Of a stretch of DNA of 64,000 nucleotides, positions 32,809-45,161 are shown piece by piece. This DNA is from Setomelanomma holmii (taxonomy: Eukaryota > Ascomycota > Dothideomycetes > Pleosporales > Phaeosphaeriaceae). The translations under genes and the position numbers were made by a program. Where the stretch lies: assembly GCA_010015745.1 (NCBI GenBank), contig ML978220.1:4969-68968 (forward strand), in the 5' to 3' direction. Position 1 is the stretch's first letter. The number at the start of each line of letters is the position of its first letter. A model generated the notes under the pieces. That model was not told the DNA's origin and did no database searches. It saw only the letters and a program-made list of their open reading frames with translations.

Positions 32809-33721
32809 TGTATCGTATGCTTTGTGTTTGTTCCGTGTGAGACGGTTCCGCAGGCTCGGAGATGTGCCAATGGCGCTGTGATATGCGGCGAGTGCACCAA
32901 ATTTAGTGCGAGATGAGCGACGTGTGCTTGCGGCCAACGGCAGATCGTCGAGGCTGAGCGCGGCGGGTTGAATGCGGCCGTGCAGCAGAGGAACACAAGA
33001 GTGTGAGTTGTTGCAAACACACGACTGCGACTCGACGTGTTTGCAAAGAGTCAAGAAGTGGACAGGAGCTTGACCAGGGCCGTGACTGGCAGTCGCAGTA
33101 TCGACGGGGTTCCGCAGCCAGAGTAGCCCTAATTTCACCCTTCCCTGCATGAGCCGCCAAGCCACGCGCCACGGGGGCTTGCCGTTGACCAGGACACGCC
33201 AGATGACATGCAGACGACTGCCGGGGAGTTTCAACGGGCCAGTGAAAATGATTGTTTCAGGCATTGCCCGGACAAGCCAACAAGCTAGCCTTTACACGGA
33301 CTTGGATCTGATACAACCCTCCGTTATGCCGTTAAGAGGAGCGCACTCCAATCTGACCGTCGCTATTGGCTGGGTAGTCACGGTTGCATGTTTCGAAACG
33401 TGTCCAGGACTTTCACGTGGCGCATGACTTGGCGCGTGGCAAGTGTGGGCACTCCGAGAAAGGAAAGCACGATCAAGCCGGACACCTCTAGAAGCATGTC
33501 GTAAACGGAGGATTAGATGGATACAAGACGTATGTACGATGAGCAAACATGAAGACGTGAATCTTGATCTCGTAGAAATGGTGCGCCCATTGCCTAAGCA
33601 GCTCCCAACGCCAGTCCATGCTCTCCAAGTCCAACTTGAAGCCAAGAAATAATGTTCAAGAAACAGAACGGATATATGCGAACGTGAAAGCGAGTCCATC
33701 GGGATTCAATCGCCGCGTCAC
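32809..33721. other. Intergenic: coiled-coil gene upstream region and histidine kinase 3' flank
   Basis: 913 nt. The minus-strand frame of the coiled-coil gene stays open upstream of its ATG (to 33264) but is low in protein character. Nothing else recognised. Confidence 0.5.
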
Positions 33722-36700
33722 TCAAGACGGCGGCGATGCATCGTCCTTACCATTCGACCCAAGCCAGCGCTGCGTAACGCTGCGCACACTGGACGGTCTG
33801 CTTCGCATCTTCTTCTCACCCGTCTCTGCATCTACCAGAGCATTGCCCTGCTTCTTCATTACGCCGTTCTTCTCTTCACCACCAGTCCCAGTTTCAGTTA
33901 GAGCCTGCTTGACGAGCTTCTTCGCTTCGTCTTGTAGATTCGGAATCTCCTTGACGTCTTCTTCCTTGTTCAGGTACGATTCGAGCAGTGCCTTTAGCGT
34001 CTGTGCTCGTACTGGCTTGGCAAGATAGTTGTTCATGCCGCTGTCGAGACACTTTTCCCTGTCGCCTTGAATGGCCGAGGCAGTCATGGCAATGATGAGT
34101 ATGTTTCGTATCTCTGGGTTAGAGTGTTTGCGAATCAGCTTCGTTGCTGTTTGAAAGTCAGCACTTGCCCGCGATATCGTTCTACATGTCCAGCTTACCT
34201 TCATATCCGTCGCAGTGTGGCATCTGCACGTCCATGAGCACAAGATGGAAAGGCCGGCCATTGTCACTGGCTCGTTCGAGCGCATCGATGGTCTTGAAGC
34301 CGTCGAGGTATGCATCGCACTTGAAACCAAGTTTTTGTACGAAGCTGATGGCGATCCGCTGGTTGATCAAATTGTCTTCGGCGATGCAGACGCGCAGCTC
34401 GTTCCTGGGTATCGTCGAAAGGTCGATGCACGTTCCAGACTGCGGTTCATGACCATTATTCTCCTGGCTCGAGAACTTGGCCATTGGGTCGGGATCACGA
34501 GTGTATTGCCGGTCTCGCCCCTGTGCTTTGGCCACTTTCCGGAAGCGGAGGGAGAAAGACACTGTGGTACCCACACCTGGTGTTGAATCTAACCAGACCT
34601 TACCATGCATGACATTCTCGATAAGCGCCTTGCAGATACTGAGACCGAGGCCAGTGCCACCGTAGCTGCGTGATGACGACGACTCGATCTGCGAGAAGGG
34701 AAGGAAGAGCTTCTTCTTCTGCTCATCCGGAATACCGATGCCAGTGTCGATAACGCTACAAGTGACATCCAGCCACTCTTCGGAGTCTTGGTCAACAACT
34801 GCTTTGACTGTCACGGAGCCTCTTGGTGTGAACTTGTAGCTGTTCGAGAGCAAGTTCATGAGAATCTGGTGAAGCCTGACAGGGTCGCCCATCACGAGCA
34901 TCTCGGGATCAAGCTCGAGCTGTTCCACAGTCTTGAGACCGCGCTCAGCATTCGTATAGGCGAGGGCACGAACGACTTCGGTGATGGTCTCGTTCAGCGA
35001 AAGAGGCATCTCCATAACGTTCATCTTGCCAGCTTCCAATTTGGAGTAATCAAGGAGGTCGTTGATGATGGACAGTAGGGTATCGGCGCACACTCGGATC
35101 GAATCGGCGTAGCCTGCCTGCTCCGAGTTCAGGATGCTCGCTTTAAGCAATTCGGACATGCCAATGACGCCGTTCAATGGGGTGCGGAGTTCGTGCGATA
35201 CGTTGGCAAGGAACAGGCTCTTCGCTTTTGCGGCCTCTTCTTTGAGTTTCATGTTCCGGATGGCGATTGCTTCGGCTTCTTTGGCTTTGATCTCTGCTGC
35301 TCGAGCCTGCGCCAACGCCCGTTTCTGCATCTCCAACATGGCTTCGTTGCTGGCACTGACCCGCTCGATCTCTTTGAAGAGCAGGGCATTTGCCAAAGAG
35401 ATGGAGATTTGATTGACGAGTAATCGCAAAACTTGAGTGTTTCGCTCAGTAAATGAGTTTGGTGGGCCTTCGACGTAGATCGACCCCAGCAAGTGATCCG
35501 AGTGAACAATGGGTATGCAGATGACAGCTTTCCCTTCGGGGTTGCGCAAGAGGTACGACTTTGAGACGTTGGAGAAGCGATCATCATCCAGCAGATTCTG
35601 CACAAAGACGGTCTCCCTAAAACGAAGCGTGTATAGCGTTACTTGTCTCGCGATCACGTCATTGACTGTCTCCAGTGGCTGGCCCGAAGGGTAGGAATGT
35701 ACGCCTGCCGGGAATCCACTGTCGTTGTCCGGCTCATTCGTCGCGACGCACGCGATGCTCCATTCGATCTGTGAATCCTCGATGACAATACCACAGAGCG
35801 TACCGCCCGTCGACTCGAGGATGATGGAGGCCATCTTTGCCATCAATTTGTCGACCTTGAGCTCGCTTGAGAGCACTTGGCTTGATTCAAGGATCGAGCT
35901 CAGGTCCAGCATGTCCAGGCCGACAGCCGAAAAGCCGTTGTGCAGATCCTGACTAGATTCGTGTCGTCTTCCGGTCTCTGGCACTATCCAGTTTTGCGTA
36001 CGATCGACCGCGCTTTCGGTCGCCAGGTACTGCTCTTGATCCTCATTCTGTTCGAGTCTGAAAGGCGTGTTACCCGTATCTATGACGGCGGTTTGGCACG
36101 CTACATCCATTGTAGCGACAATCGAGTGACCACGTAGAAGCCATTCATACTTCATCGCCACGTGATTCGCCTTACCAAAAGCCGATATTCTTCTGTAAGT
36201 GGATATGCAGTCTTTCAATGAGTGCCGAGCTGCCCTATGGGCCTTCTTCCGAATGAGCCACTCAGCGTACAATTCGTGACTGAATGCTTCGTCTAAGACG
36301 AACTCGTTACATTCACTATGATCCATGGCTGCCTCATAGTTCTGCAGAGCTGTCGGAGGATCCCGCTGTACTTCGCCCTATTTTCGCATGTGAATCAGTT
36401 CAGGTCGCATGAGAATTTGACTAAAGGATCTGGCTTACCAGTACCGCCAGAAGAAGATGTATCCACCCCCGGTAGTTAACGTCGGTTATGGTGCACAATA
36501 TTTCTAGTAGCTTGATTGTCTCCTGCACGAATGTGATCATTTCCTTCTTCCTGGGGTCTTTTGGATGGTCTCTCAAGGTTGCCATGTAACAGAGCGATAG
36601 ATAGTACCGCACAGAATAATTGAGCCGTTCGCACCAAAGACTGCTTAGCATGGGCAAGAGCATCTCTCCCAAAGCAACAGCTTCTGCAATGTAGCCATAA

Positions 36701-39700
36701 AGAACGAGCACCGGCAGTTTGAGAGCGAGGTAAATGGACTTAGGCCGCTTTGGGTTGCTTGCCGTGTTTTCCAAGTATCGAATGTAATCCTCAGAGTCGT
36801 GCTCATGGTCGGTGAACACTAGCGAAGCCTCGTGTACTCGAGTCTTGCCTTGAAGTGCTCTCGAATACTGACGCGCGGCCATCAGAAACACGCCACCACG
36901 AAGGTCGCGGTGCCAATTCTTCAAGTCGAGTGGTGTTTCTTCGATCCAGGCTTCCAATTCAGCAACGTCGTAAGATGCCATGACCCGGAAGTGCGCAGCA
37001 ACTCCGACGTTCAGCAACGTCAATATCTTGTCCCCAGCGGTAAGCGATGCTTCCATTGCGCTTACTAGACCTGGTACTAGATCACCAATGGGCGCCTCCA
37101 GGTGACCTAAAAATAGTGGTTGAAGTGTTTGGGCCCGACCCATGGTATAAGGGTCATCTGGAGACATCTGTATGATACGTTTAGCCATAGCGCCCATGTC
37201 CACGGCGTAGGAAACCATCTGAAACCTCCCCGCGGCTATGGTCCCGAGATGGATGTAAGCAAGAGCGACTTGCGGTACAGTACCCCGCTCGAGGTGTATA
37301 TCGATCAGCTTGAGAGTAGCTTGGTAGAAGAGAAGACTGTTGGACCAGAATGCAGCGCTCAAGAGCTCCACGAAGATTGGGGCCATTGTCAACAGCATTC
37401 TGTCCTCTGGACTGGGCTTCCGAGCCAGGAGTTCTTCTTTATCGATGTTCTGTAGTGTTGAGTATAGCTTTTGGAATTCGGTGTCGCACGCCTCCCAATT
37501 GGTAGGCGGTATTGGGGTCCCAAGGAGCGAAAGGCAGTCTTTCAGAGCTTGAAATGCGCCGAAGCTATCTCCTACAGAGATGGACGTACGAAGTCAGTGT
37601 ATGTCTTACATGCACGTCGTACATTTGGAACTTACCTCGAACGGCAAAGACACGCGATTGGAGAATGAACGAGCTTGCCATGTCGCACGGGTCTCGCGCA
37701 TGCTTAAATGTAGTCCTGATTAGACTCAGGGCTTCATCAAGCATTCCTTGATGCCAGTAACACTCCGCTGATCTGACAAAGAGTTGCAACGTCTCTTGAT
37801 AGGACACATCTGGAATGGACTCGTCCCACGGTGTTTCTTGCAGAAGCATGAGACAGTGAGCGAAGTAATAGATGCCTGTAGACCTAGCGCCCGATTCACA
37901 AGCAGTCTCTCCAGCCTGGTATAAGACATCTCGGAAAGTGGCTCGATGTGACTCGCGGGCTTTGATTAGCTCAGCGGCAAGGCATATGTGACGGCTTCGC
38001 ATGTACAGCGCTTTCGAGCCAACTGTCAAGTCGTCGTGGTACTCGTCGCCAGTCGTTACTATTTTCGCAATGAGGTAATGCATCGTTTGGGTGTCCCATT
38101 CTTTCTCAAGAGAACTGGCAGCCGCTGTCAGGTAGCGATCATGACTGAAGCGGAATCTAGCGTCCTGTTCGGCTGGCATTAGGACGTAGGCGTCCAGAGC
38201 CCCATTGAGCGCAGGGATCGCAGACTCCTTCTCAGCTAAGAGCGGTATACGTCCCGCATCTGCAGGCGCGCGTTTTGGGTCCATGAGCTGTGTGACGAGA
38301 TAGAAAGAGAAGGATCCACTCAGCAACGATGCCCAGGCAATGAGCTTCCGTGTCGCAGGATGTAGCTCCAGTAGCCGCTTTGTGATGAAATCATTGGTAA
38401 CAGAGGATCCATATTCTGGACTCTCGAAGACTTTGAAGACTTTGTCCAGGTCGAAAAGCCAGTTATTCTCCCTCCAGGAGTAATACACACATTTTTTCCT
38501 GTAACATGTATCCAGGATCTCGCGGATGTAGAACAGGTTACCGCGGCTCTTTTCTTGTACGACCGCGACAAGAGGAAGGATGTATTGCTGGTCTCGGTGG
38601 AGTGTCTCGGCCACATACTCGGCCGACTGTGCCTCTGTGAAGGGCAGTAAGTGTACCTTAGTGGCATAGCGTAGCAAGGGCGAGAGTTCTCGAGGTAGCG
38701 TCTGCTCGTCGACATAAGTGAACATCAGGATCAATGGTATTTTCGCTGATACTATGTGCTGGATGAGCTCAGCGCTCTCTGGTAGTTCGAAGTCAGTGCT
38801 GTTACTGTGACATGACCGTCTATAGAGGTACAGTGATTCACCACTAACGAGACGGAACAGCTCTCGAGGCTATATGGAACTCAGAAAGATATGGGTGACT
38901 TACCTGGGTCAGCATTCTGTACGTCTTCAAGATTCCATATACAGAGTTTCTGCATGGCTAAGAGGCGCAAGACGTCGATGAACACGTTCATAAACTTTGA
39001 CGACTTCGAGGCGCCACCGCTCCGAAGCCAAGCTTCCGCTGTATGCCCGGAGCTGCCACAATGTATAGCAGGCGACGATGCTCTTCGATGATCCATATTC
39101 CTGGCTATCCCCAGGTCACGTTGCTGAGGAATTTTTGGCACAGATCCTGTGTTTAGCAACCAATCAGGTAGATCCAGATAGGATCTGAGCACTGTCCAAA
39201 CGCCTGTGTTCTTCAAGAAGTTTCTCAAACTGTTGTGGAAATCGGTCGTGACATCAGCCTCGCTGAAAATTTGCCGGAACAAGGACGACATGAGCTTAAG
39301 AATGGGATCAAACGGCGCCTTCCTATGTGGATCAAACTTTGCGGTGGCGAAGTAACCGGCACTCCTGGCAGTGCTTTGGATGCTTGAGACTAGGCGAGAC
39401 TTGCCTAAACCAGTGGCTCCTCCGATAGCAACAACTTCGCAACGAGCTTTACGTCTGTTGAATCGTCTCGTGTTCGACATGGTGCGAAGTAAAGATCCCT
39501 CGGTTGTAGTTGACTGATGAGATCGCGAGTGCGACAACGAACCTTCGATGCTGTTACTGGAGGGTCCTCGTGTTGGGGGCTGCAGTGGAGGCCGGACGTC
39601 GGGTCCTTCTTCCGCGATAGAGTTTTCTGTAGCAACACTATCCTGTGAGCGCTGATGCATTGGTCGCGCGCCTTCCGGAAGTATTGGCCCCGTGGCAGAC

Positions 39701-41241
39701 ACGCTATTCAAGCGGCTCTCTGAACCTCTAGAGCTAGTGCTGTCCGACATTAGATCGTCAAATTGTAGTTCAAGTCGCTCTGAAAAAGAGGAATTCGAGC
39801 TCAGACTGTTCAAGACCTTCGAGCCTCCACGCCGTTGCCGCGAAACGCGCTCTATCACATCGATAATGACTTGACGTTCCTTCTCACGGCCGATCTGCTT
39901 CAAGGGTAGGTTGAAAAAGCAGCTGATATCTTTTGAGCCACAATGGAAGGCTTTCAACCCCTTTATGTCACCTTCAGATAGTAGCTCACGGATGCGGATG
40001 AGATCGAACTTCAGACCGGAGGTAGAGTGGTATCGATCTTCAATATTGCGCTGTGTCATATGCTGTATGACCTCTGATAGGGCTTCTGGAACGTCAATAC
40101 GCTTCGAGGTGACAGGAGGTATGCGTTTGCTGATGACGTTCTGCCTAAAGGGTGGTGTACGAAGTCAGTGTGTGCCTCATATGAAATCCGTACATTGGAT
40201 TTTGCTTACATAACGTCCAGCGCCGTTGAGCCGTCGAAAGGTGTAGCGCCACACAGCATCGTGTAGAAGAGGACGCCCAGGCTATAGATATCAGTGCGGC
40301 TGTCAGGCTCGGCCGGCATCCGTCCCGTTTGCTCGGGGGCAATGAAAGCAAGCTTCAGCTCGATACCAACCTCGCGACTCAAGGTGTTCCAACCCGCCGA
40401 TGTCAATCCATTCTCGAATGACCTAGCGCCACTTCCAAAATTTATCATCTTGACAATGCCGTTGGAGGCGAAGTGGAAGGCATCACCCCGTAGCTCGCCA
40501 TGCACTGCCTCGTGTCCATGGTGCAAGATCTCCAAGCATTCGGTGGCACCAACAGCGAAGTCCAGGAAAGTCAGCAGTGGCACTCCATCCTGCGGGTTCA
40601 AGGCAGAAGACTGCGCTTTATTATGGTTATCCGTAAAGCGGTACCAATTGGGTCCGAAGTTGACGAGATCCTTTAGGAAATTTGGTCCAGGCGCCTCGAA
40701 AATGCTTGCGACCAAAGGATTCTCACCAGCCTTCGTGGATAACTTCACAAACTCGATGGGACGAACGAAATGCCGGCACTCGGGATCTGACTTCTTGACA
40801 ACAATCTTGGAGAGCTGAAACTCGCGCTCGAGCCTCAGGGTGTGCGTTGATACGCGGCACACCACTGGTCTTTCCTCGCGGGGTATCTCAGTGACAGTGG
40901 TATGGGTCTGGGTGGTTGCAGCGCTGGCGTCGGACCCTGAGCTCTTGTGAGCGCGTGTTAATGAGGGACGAGTAGAGTCTGGCAATTGTGACGAGGTGGG
41001 TGATGTCGCGGCGCTTCGGGAAGGTGGTCGTTCTCGAGAATGCTTCTGATAGCCGAAAAAGTGCCAGTTGTCGTAGGACTGCACGCCCATTAGCTTCGCG
41101 TCTATGATGCGTTCAGAGACGGCTCACAGAATGGAATGGTTCGATTTCAGGATCCCAAACATAATTCTGGAGTTCAAGCAAGCGCGCGAAGATGTGCGAA
41201 AAGCGCGCCGCTCGCTCCGTCTCTGCATCGGTCGGCGCCAT
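33722..41241 (-). CDS. Group X hybrid histidine kinase (Mak2/Mak3-like)
   Basis: Seven exons: 41128-41241, 40210-41078, 38904-40144, 37636-38778, 36439-37571, 34199-36377, 33722-34146. They keep one frame and give 2,367 residues. Order: a protein-kinase-like domain (about 60-330) with HGELRGDAF for HRDxKxxN and NFG for DFG but intact APEQ and DIYSLGVLFY; an AAA-type ATPase with P-loop GGATGLGKSR (about 570) and a helical region to about 1500; a GAF domain (about 1665-1830); a short coiled coil; the histidine kinase H-box SHELRTPLNGVIG (His about 1894); N and G boxes (LLSNSYKF, DTGIGIP, GGTGLGLS); and a receiver domain with LVLMDVQMP (Asp about 2213) and the conserved AMTA and KPV segments. 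Group X kinases feed the Ypd1-type phosphorelay; Mak2/3 sense peroxide in fission yeast. It is cytosolic, with no membrane segment. Confidence 0.94.
37572..37635 (-). repeat. Intron with introner-like sequence, copy A
   Basis: 64-nt intron of the histidine kinase gene. It shares ACACTGACTTCGTAC and several shorter blocks (ATGTACG, a CAT-rich middle) with the intron at 40145-40209. GTACGA near the 5' side can pair with TCGTAC near the 3' side to form a hairpin. Confidence 0.6.
38779..38903 (-). repeat. Longer intron sharing the CACTGACTTCG end, copy C
   Basis: 125-nt intron. I chose this 3' end because it joins NADP directly to ESAELIQHIV, as in related ATPase domains. Its 3' part, CACTGACTTCGAACTACCAG, resembles copies A and B over the branch point and beyond; the 5' part is unrelated to them. 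Confidence 0.45.
40145..40209 (-). repeat. Intron with introner-like sequence, copy B
   Basis: 65-nt intron of the histidine kinase gene, similar along most of its length to copy A and sharing ACACTGACTTCGTAC exactly. GTACG and CGTAC blocks can pair across the intron. Confidence 0.6.
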
Positions 41242-41868
41242 AGTTAATATCTTCAAGAATCGAGCATAGGCATGGTCTACGGAGGGGTGCCGTGGGTATT
41301 ATAGCGTCGTTTGAGTATACATCGCCAGATTACAGAGGCGCGGGTGCTGCGAAGGACATGATGGTTCCGGAAGACTCGCAAGCGGACTTAGGAGGGGCGA
41401 CGACGGTCAAGAGCACCTTGACGGTGGTTTGGGAAGCTCTATGGCTGACTGATCGCGATGATATAAGCAGTAGCGCGAGTGCAGCGCCAGCGAATCCCCA
41501 CATACACCAGCGCGGAGCCCTGATTGGGCTTGGCGTGGAGATCGGCACCGCTGCGACCGACATCATCGTGTCCGAGGCGTGGGCGTGGTGTTAGGCTTCG
41601 GTGGGCTTGTTCTACATTCAAGACGGCGACACTTCTCGCACCTGTGATACGCCCTGGTCTGTAGCTACCCTCGAGTCTGAACACATCCGAGACCTGCAGT
41701 CACACTACGTAGCCGCGCCGACCCCCACCAAGAGCCGCCTTGCCGGGGGATCCTCGATAAATCCAAACACATGTATTGCTCACCACGGTAGCCACTGTCG
41801 CAACAATTGTCCTCTGCCTTCGTATCTAGCAGCTGCGACAGCCACACCTGCCTTTTCAATGTCCCACT
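41242..41868. other. Divergent promoter region, histidine kinase / ankyrin-DIL gene
   Basis: 627 nt between two head-to-head genes. Contains one weak small frame, listed separately. Confidence 0.5.
41330..41566 (-). CDS. Possible small single-pass membrane protein, weak candidate
   Basis: A 78-codon frame with ATG at 41564-41566 reads a short Pro-rich start, one hydrophobic segment (GFAGAALALLLISS) and a polar tail ending in SFAAPAPL. It lies inside the divergent promoter of two larger genes and an overlapping frame exists on the other strand. No family is recognised; it may be chance. Confidence 0.2.
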   Translation of the reverse strand: MMSVAAVPISTPSPIRAPRWCMWGFAGAALALLLISSRSVSHRASQTTVKVLLTVVAPPKSACESSGTIMSFAAPAPL

Positions 41869-44350
41869 ATGGAGTCGCCCGACACAGAGCATGCCTTCCC
41901 AGGCGAGGACCCGCCGAAGCCACGGCAGCTCCCTGCAGACTTGCCCACCTCGCTGGACGACAGGCGGACTGTGAACATAATGAACGAAGAGACAGAGATA
42001 TATGACGCCTGGCAGGGAGGAAGCACCTTTCTCACCACGCCCATGCCCGCTCGACCTCTTAGCTTCAACCTCTCCCTCGACGACCCGAGCTTCGGCGACG
42101 AAGACATGCATCAGCTCGAGGACAGCGACAGTCGCCTCGTGCAGATGCTGGCCCACCAAGCACGTCTCAAGAATGATAACGCTGGCGACGAAGCGAAAGT
42201 CGTCGCAGACGAGAAGCTCTCTCACGAGGAGAAGAAGGAAGCATTGCAGGGACTCTTTACGTTGGCGGCGTCCAACGGCGAGCTTGAGCGCGTCAAACGG
42301 CTGCTGGATGGGAAGACCAAAGAGTACATCAACATCAATGGCGTCGACGCAGAAGGAACACCTCCCCTGGTTTATGCGAGCTGCTTCGGGCACGAAGACG
42401 TGGCCGCAACCTTGATCAAAGAGGGAGCGACGGTTGATATTCAGGACAAGAACCGGTGGACTCCGCTCATGTGGGCCATGACCAACAGGCACAAGTCCAT
42501 CGTCAAGCTTCTGCTAGACCATGGAGCCTCCACCGATGTCAAGTCCTCAGGGGGGAGGACCGCGTTCGATTTCGTCGAGCCCAATAGCGAAATCTCCGAC
42601 TACCTCCACGAAAGCGGCTATGCGATTGGCAATGCCGGAGTTGGAGATGATTTCTACAACTCTGGATTTTCGCAGGATCGCTTCGAGCAAGAGATGCAGG
42701 AGAACGACATGAAACGACGCATGATGATGGAGAGCGCGTTCAATCTGGAGGTCGACATAGGCAACTTGGGTCTTGATGAACAGCCTGAGGTAGGTGAATG
42801 CAGTGTCAGTGAAATGTGAACACGACTAACGTTCGCAGTCGCCCATCGAGGCTGAAGAAGAATCGCAAGAGTTCGTCTGGGACCGGTGCATGAACGACCA
42901 GATGTTCGTGTTCCAAGAAAGCGAGCTCGAGCGCATACTCGACATAATCATAACCAACATGACACCCCAACGCTCCCCGTCACAAAAGCCAGTGCCTGCG
43001 AACATTCTGTTTCTCAGCGCTCGATATGCTCACTATCATGCAAGCCCAGAACTCTTGGAGACACTCCTGGTAGCAGCAATGAATAAGATCAATGAGGTTG
43101 TGGAGAGATACCAATGGGACATGACTGTATTAGCCTTCTGGATGTCCAACGCGACCTTACTGCTGCACTATCTCAAGAAAGACCCAGGGGTCATGGGCGC
43201 AACGACCCACTTCCAACTACAGATGGCGGAGCTTATCAACGAGATCTTCATCTTGATCATTCGAGACGCTGAGCGCAGGATGGACAAGAACCTCGATCAA
43301 GCTATGCTTGATCATGAGCCAATGCCTGGCTTCGAAGACGTGCAATTCCAACACGAGTGGAAGATTTTCCGCTCGAAACCAAAGGCCAAGCCTGTTGAAC
43401 CCATCGAGAAACGATTTCGACCTCCATCACCGAAACGTAGAGCGCAACCTTCGCCTCGAAACATAACTTCACTTCTCTCCTCGACACTGTTCGTCCTCGA
43501 TTTATACGACGTACATTCGGTCATTACAGCGCAAATCCTGTCGCAGCTGATATATTGGCTATCGGCTGAGATCTTCAACCGAATTATGTCGAATCGAAAG
43601 TTTCTGGCACGAACAAAGGCCATGCAGATCCGTATGAATGTGTCCACTTTGGAAGACTGGGCAAGATCGAATAACAGGCAACCCGAACACTACGAGAACG
43701 GCTCCATGACGTCGACCGGTGACAACACAGTAGACTCCGCGAAACGCCATCTAGAACCACTTGTGCAGCTTCTCCAATGGCTGCAATGTTTCTCATCGCT
43801 TGGCGAAGACCTGGAGTCCCTCGTGGGTACATTGCAGCAACTCACGCGTTTGTCGCCACAACAGCTCCTGCACACAGCGAAGTACTATCGACCTGAAGTG
43901 GGCGAGAAGGGCCTTCCCAAGAGCGCATCCAAATACATCGTACACTTGCAAAAGGCTGCCGCCGACCGTAAGCTTGCACGTGCGAGATCACCGAATCCCC
44001 AACAAAAGGCACCAGATTCTACACCCACCACTCCTGTCAAGCCAACAGCACAGGCCGTTCCTGCGCCATCGCCAGCGCCATCAAGACTTTCCGAAGAAAG
44101 CGAGAAAGACGAGCCGCCAGACGAACTACTCTTAGACCCCTCATATATGCTGCCATTCTCCTTACCGACTTCCACCGACATGCTCATCAGCTATGGGGCA
44201 GGCTTTGGTGGAGTCAACAGAGAAAGGGAACGCAAATACATTCCGACGGTGCCTCCAGAGTTCCTCGCCAAGCTAGATCTGAATGGCGGAAACAAGAATG
44301 GTGGCACTTACTATGAAGACGCGCAGTGGAATGATCGAAGCTATGGGTGA
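41869..44350 (+). CDS. Ankyrin repeat / DIL (dilute) domain protein
   Basis: Two exons (41869-42789 and 42839-44350) flank a 49-nt GTAGGT...ACTAAC...CAG intron; the product has 810 residues. After an acidic N-terminus come ankyrin units at about 125-240: LFTLAASNGELERVKRLL, TPPLVYASCFGHEDVAATL, WTPLMWAMTNRHKSIVKLL and a final degenerate unit. The second exon holds a helical DIL domain at about 400-690, with ILFLSARYAHYH, FWMSNATLLLHYLKKD, SQLIYWLSAEIFNRIMSN and LEPLVQLLQWLQCF as in the cargo-binding tail of class V myosins. The C-terminus is Pro/Ser-rich, then SYGAGFGG and a basic RERERKYIP. Ankyrin-plus-DIL proteins are conserved in filamentous fungi without a motor domain; a role in actin-linked transport or polarity is inferred from the DIL domain only. 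Confidence 0.9.
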
Positions 44351-45161
44351 AGCTAAGCGATAGTTGGCTGAATCAATTGCGCAAGCTGACACTGGCTTCA
44401 CCACAAATTTTGTCGGGTTGGTTGATACGAGGACTGACCTGACAAAACGACTGCCTTACGAAGTTTTTGTGCTCATCCAGTCTCACTAAAGGCTCCAGAC
44501 GACGCGGGATCGCCTCCAATTCCGACAGCTCTGCGAACAGTCTCCCTAGATGAGATGCATCAAGTTTCAACACCAGCACGGCTTCTCGGCGGTATGAGAA
44601 GCTTAACCCTGTCAGCCATCGTCTCACTCGATATACCAAGGTCAACATCGACTCCAAGCACATCGCATTGCATAAGCAGCTAAGCATTTCTTATCTGCTC
44701 CACCATACTTCAGCATCTGGCATAGTGAGCGTGGAAAAACTGTCTACGCGTGGTGTCGCAGCGACTCCTAGTTGGATAGAATGCACCTTACCGTCAGTCT
44801 TCATGTTGGACTGACGTCGATCAGAATGTAGTGATGCCACTTGTTCGTCTTCTACCATCTCGTATACCCTCCTTCAATCTTTATATCTGTCGTCACATGC
44901 AACTCTCCATTTGCACATTCTCGTATCTCTCCGTGGTCGGACTCTTTTTCTACGGCAAAACTAGGCTATCGGCGGTTTCCGACTATCTCAGGTACCAGTC
45001 AGGAGCTTCTCAGGGTCCAGCTTACCCCACTATGCCTCAATCACACCCCGCGCCATGCTTCACAACTCGGGCCAAGATACTTCTTTCTCATTCAATTGAT
45101 CTACGTTTTCTTTTCCTACCAAAGATCGAGCTTCACTTCAAAAATTGCAGTTTATCACACC
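44351..45161. other. Intergenic, upstream of allantoicase
   Basis: 811 nt with no credible frame. The last 300 nt are pyrimidine-rich on the plus strand, as often seen in fungal promoters and 5' leaders. Confidence 0.5.

Noticed and set aside
32574..33020. 148-codon minus-strand frame starting MFATTHTLVF.
   Set aside because: It overlaps the coiled-coil gene in another frame and has low-complexity, His/Arg-rich composition.
38863..38903. A 41-nt version of the histidine kinase intron ending at GAG, which also keeps the frame.
   Set aside because: Too short for this gene's other introns, and it would insert about 28 residues into a conserved ATPase segment; the 125-nt intron joins NADP to ESAEL cleanly.
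44373..44687. 104-codon minus-strand frame behind the ankyrin/DIL gene.
   Set aside because: No domain, no promoter signal, and it overlaps the 3' region of the neighbour; probably a chance frame.
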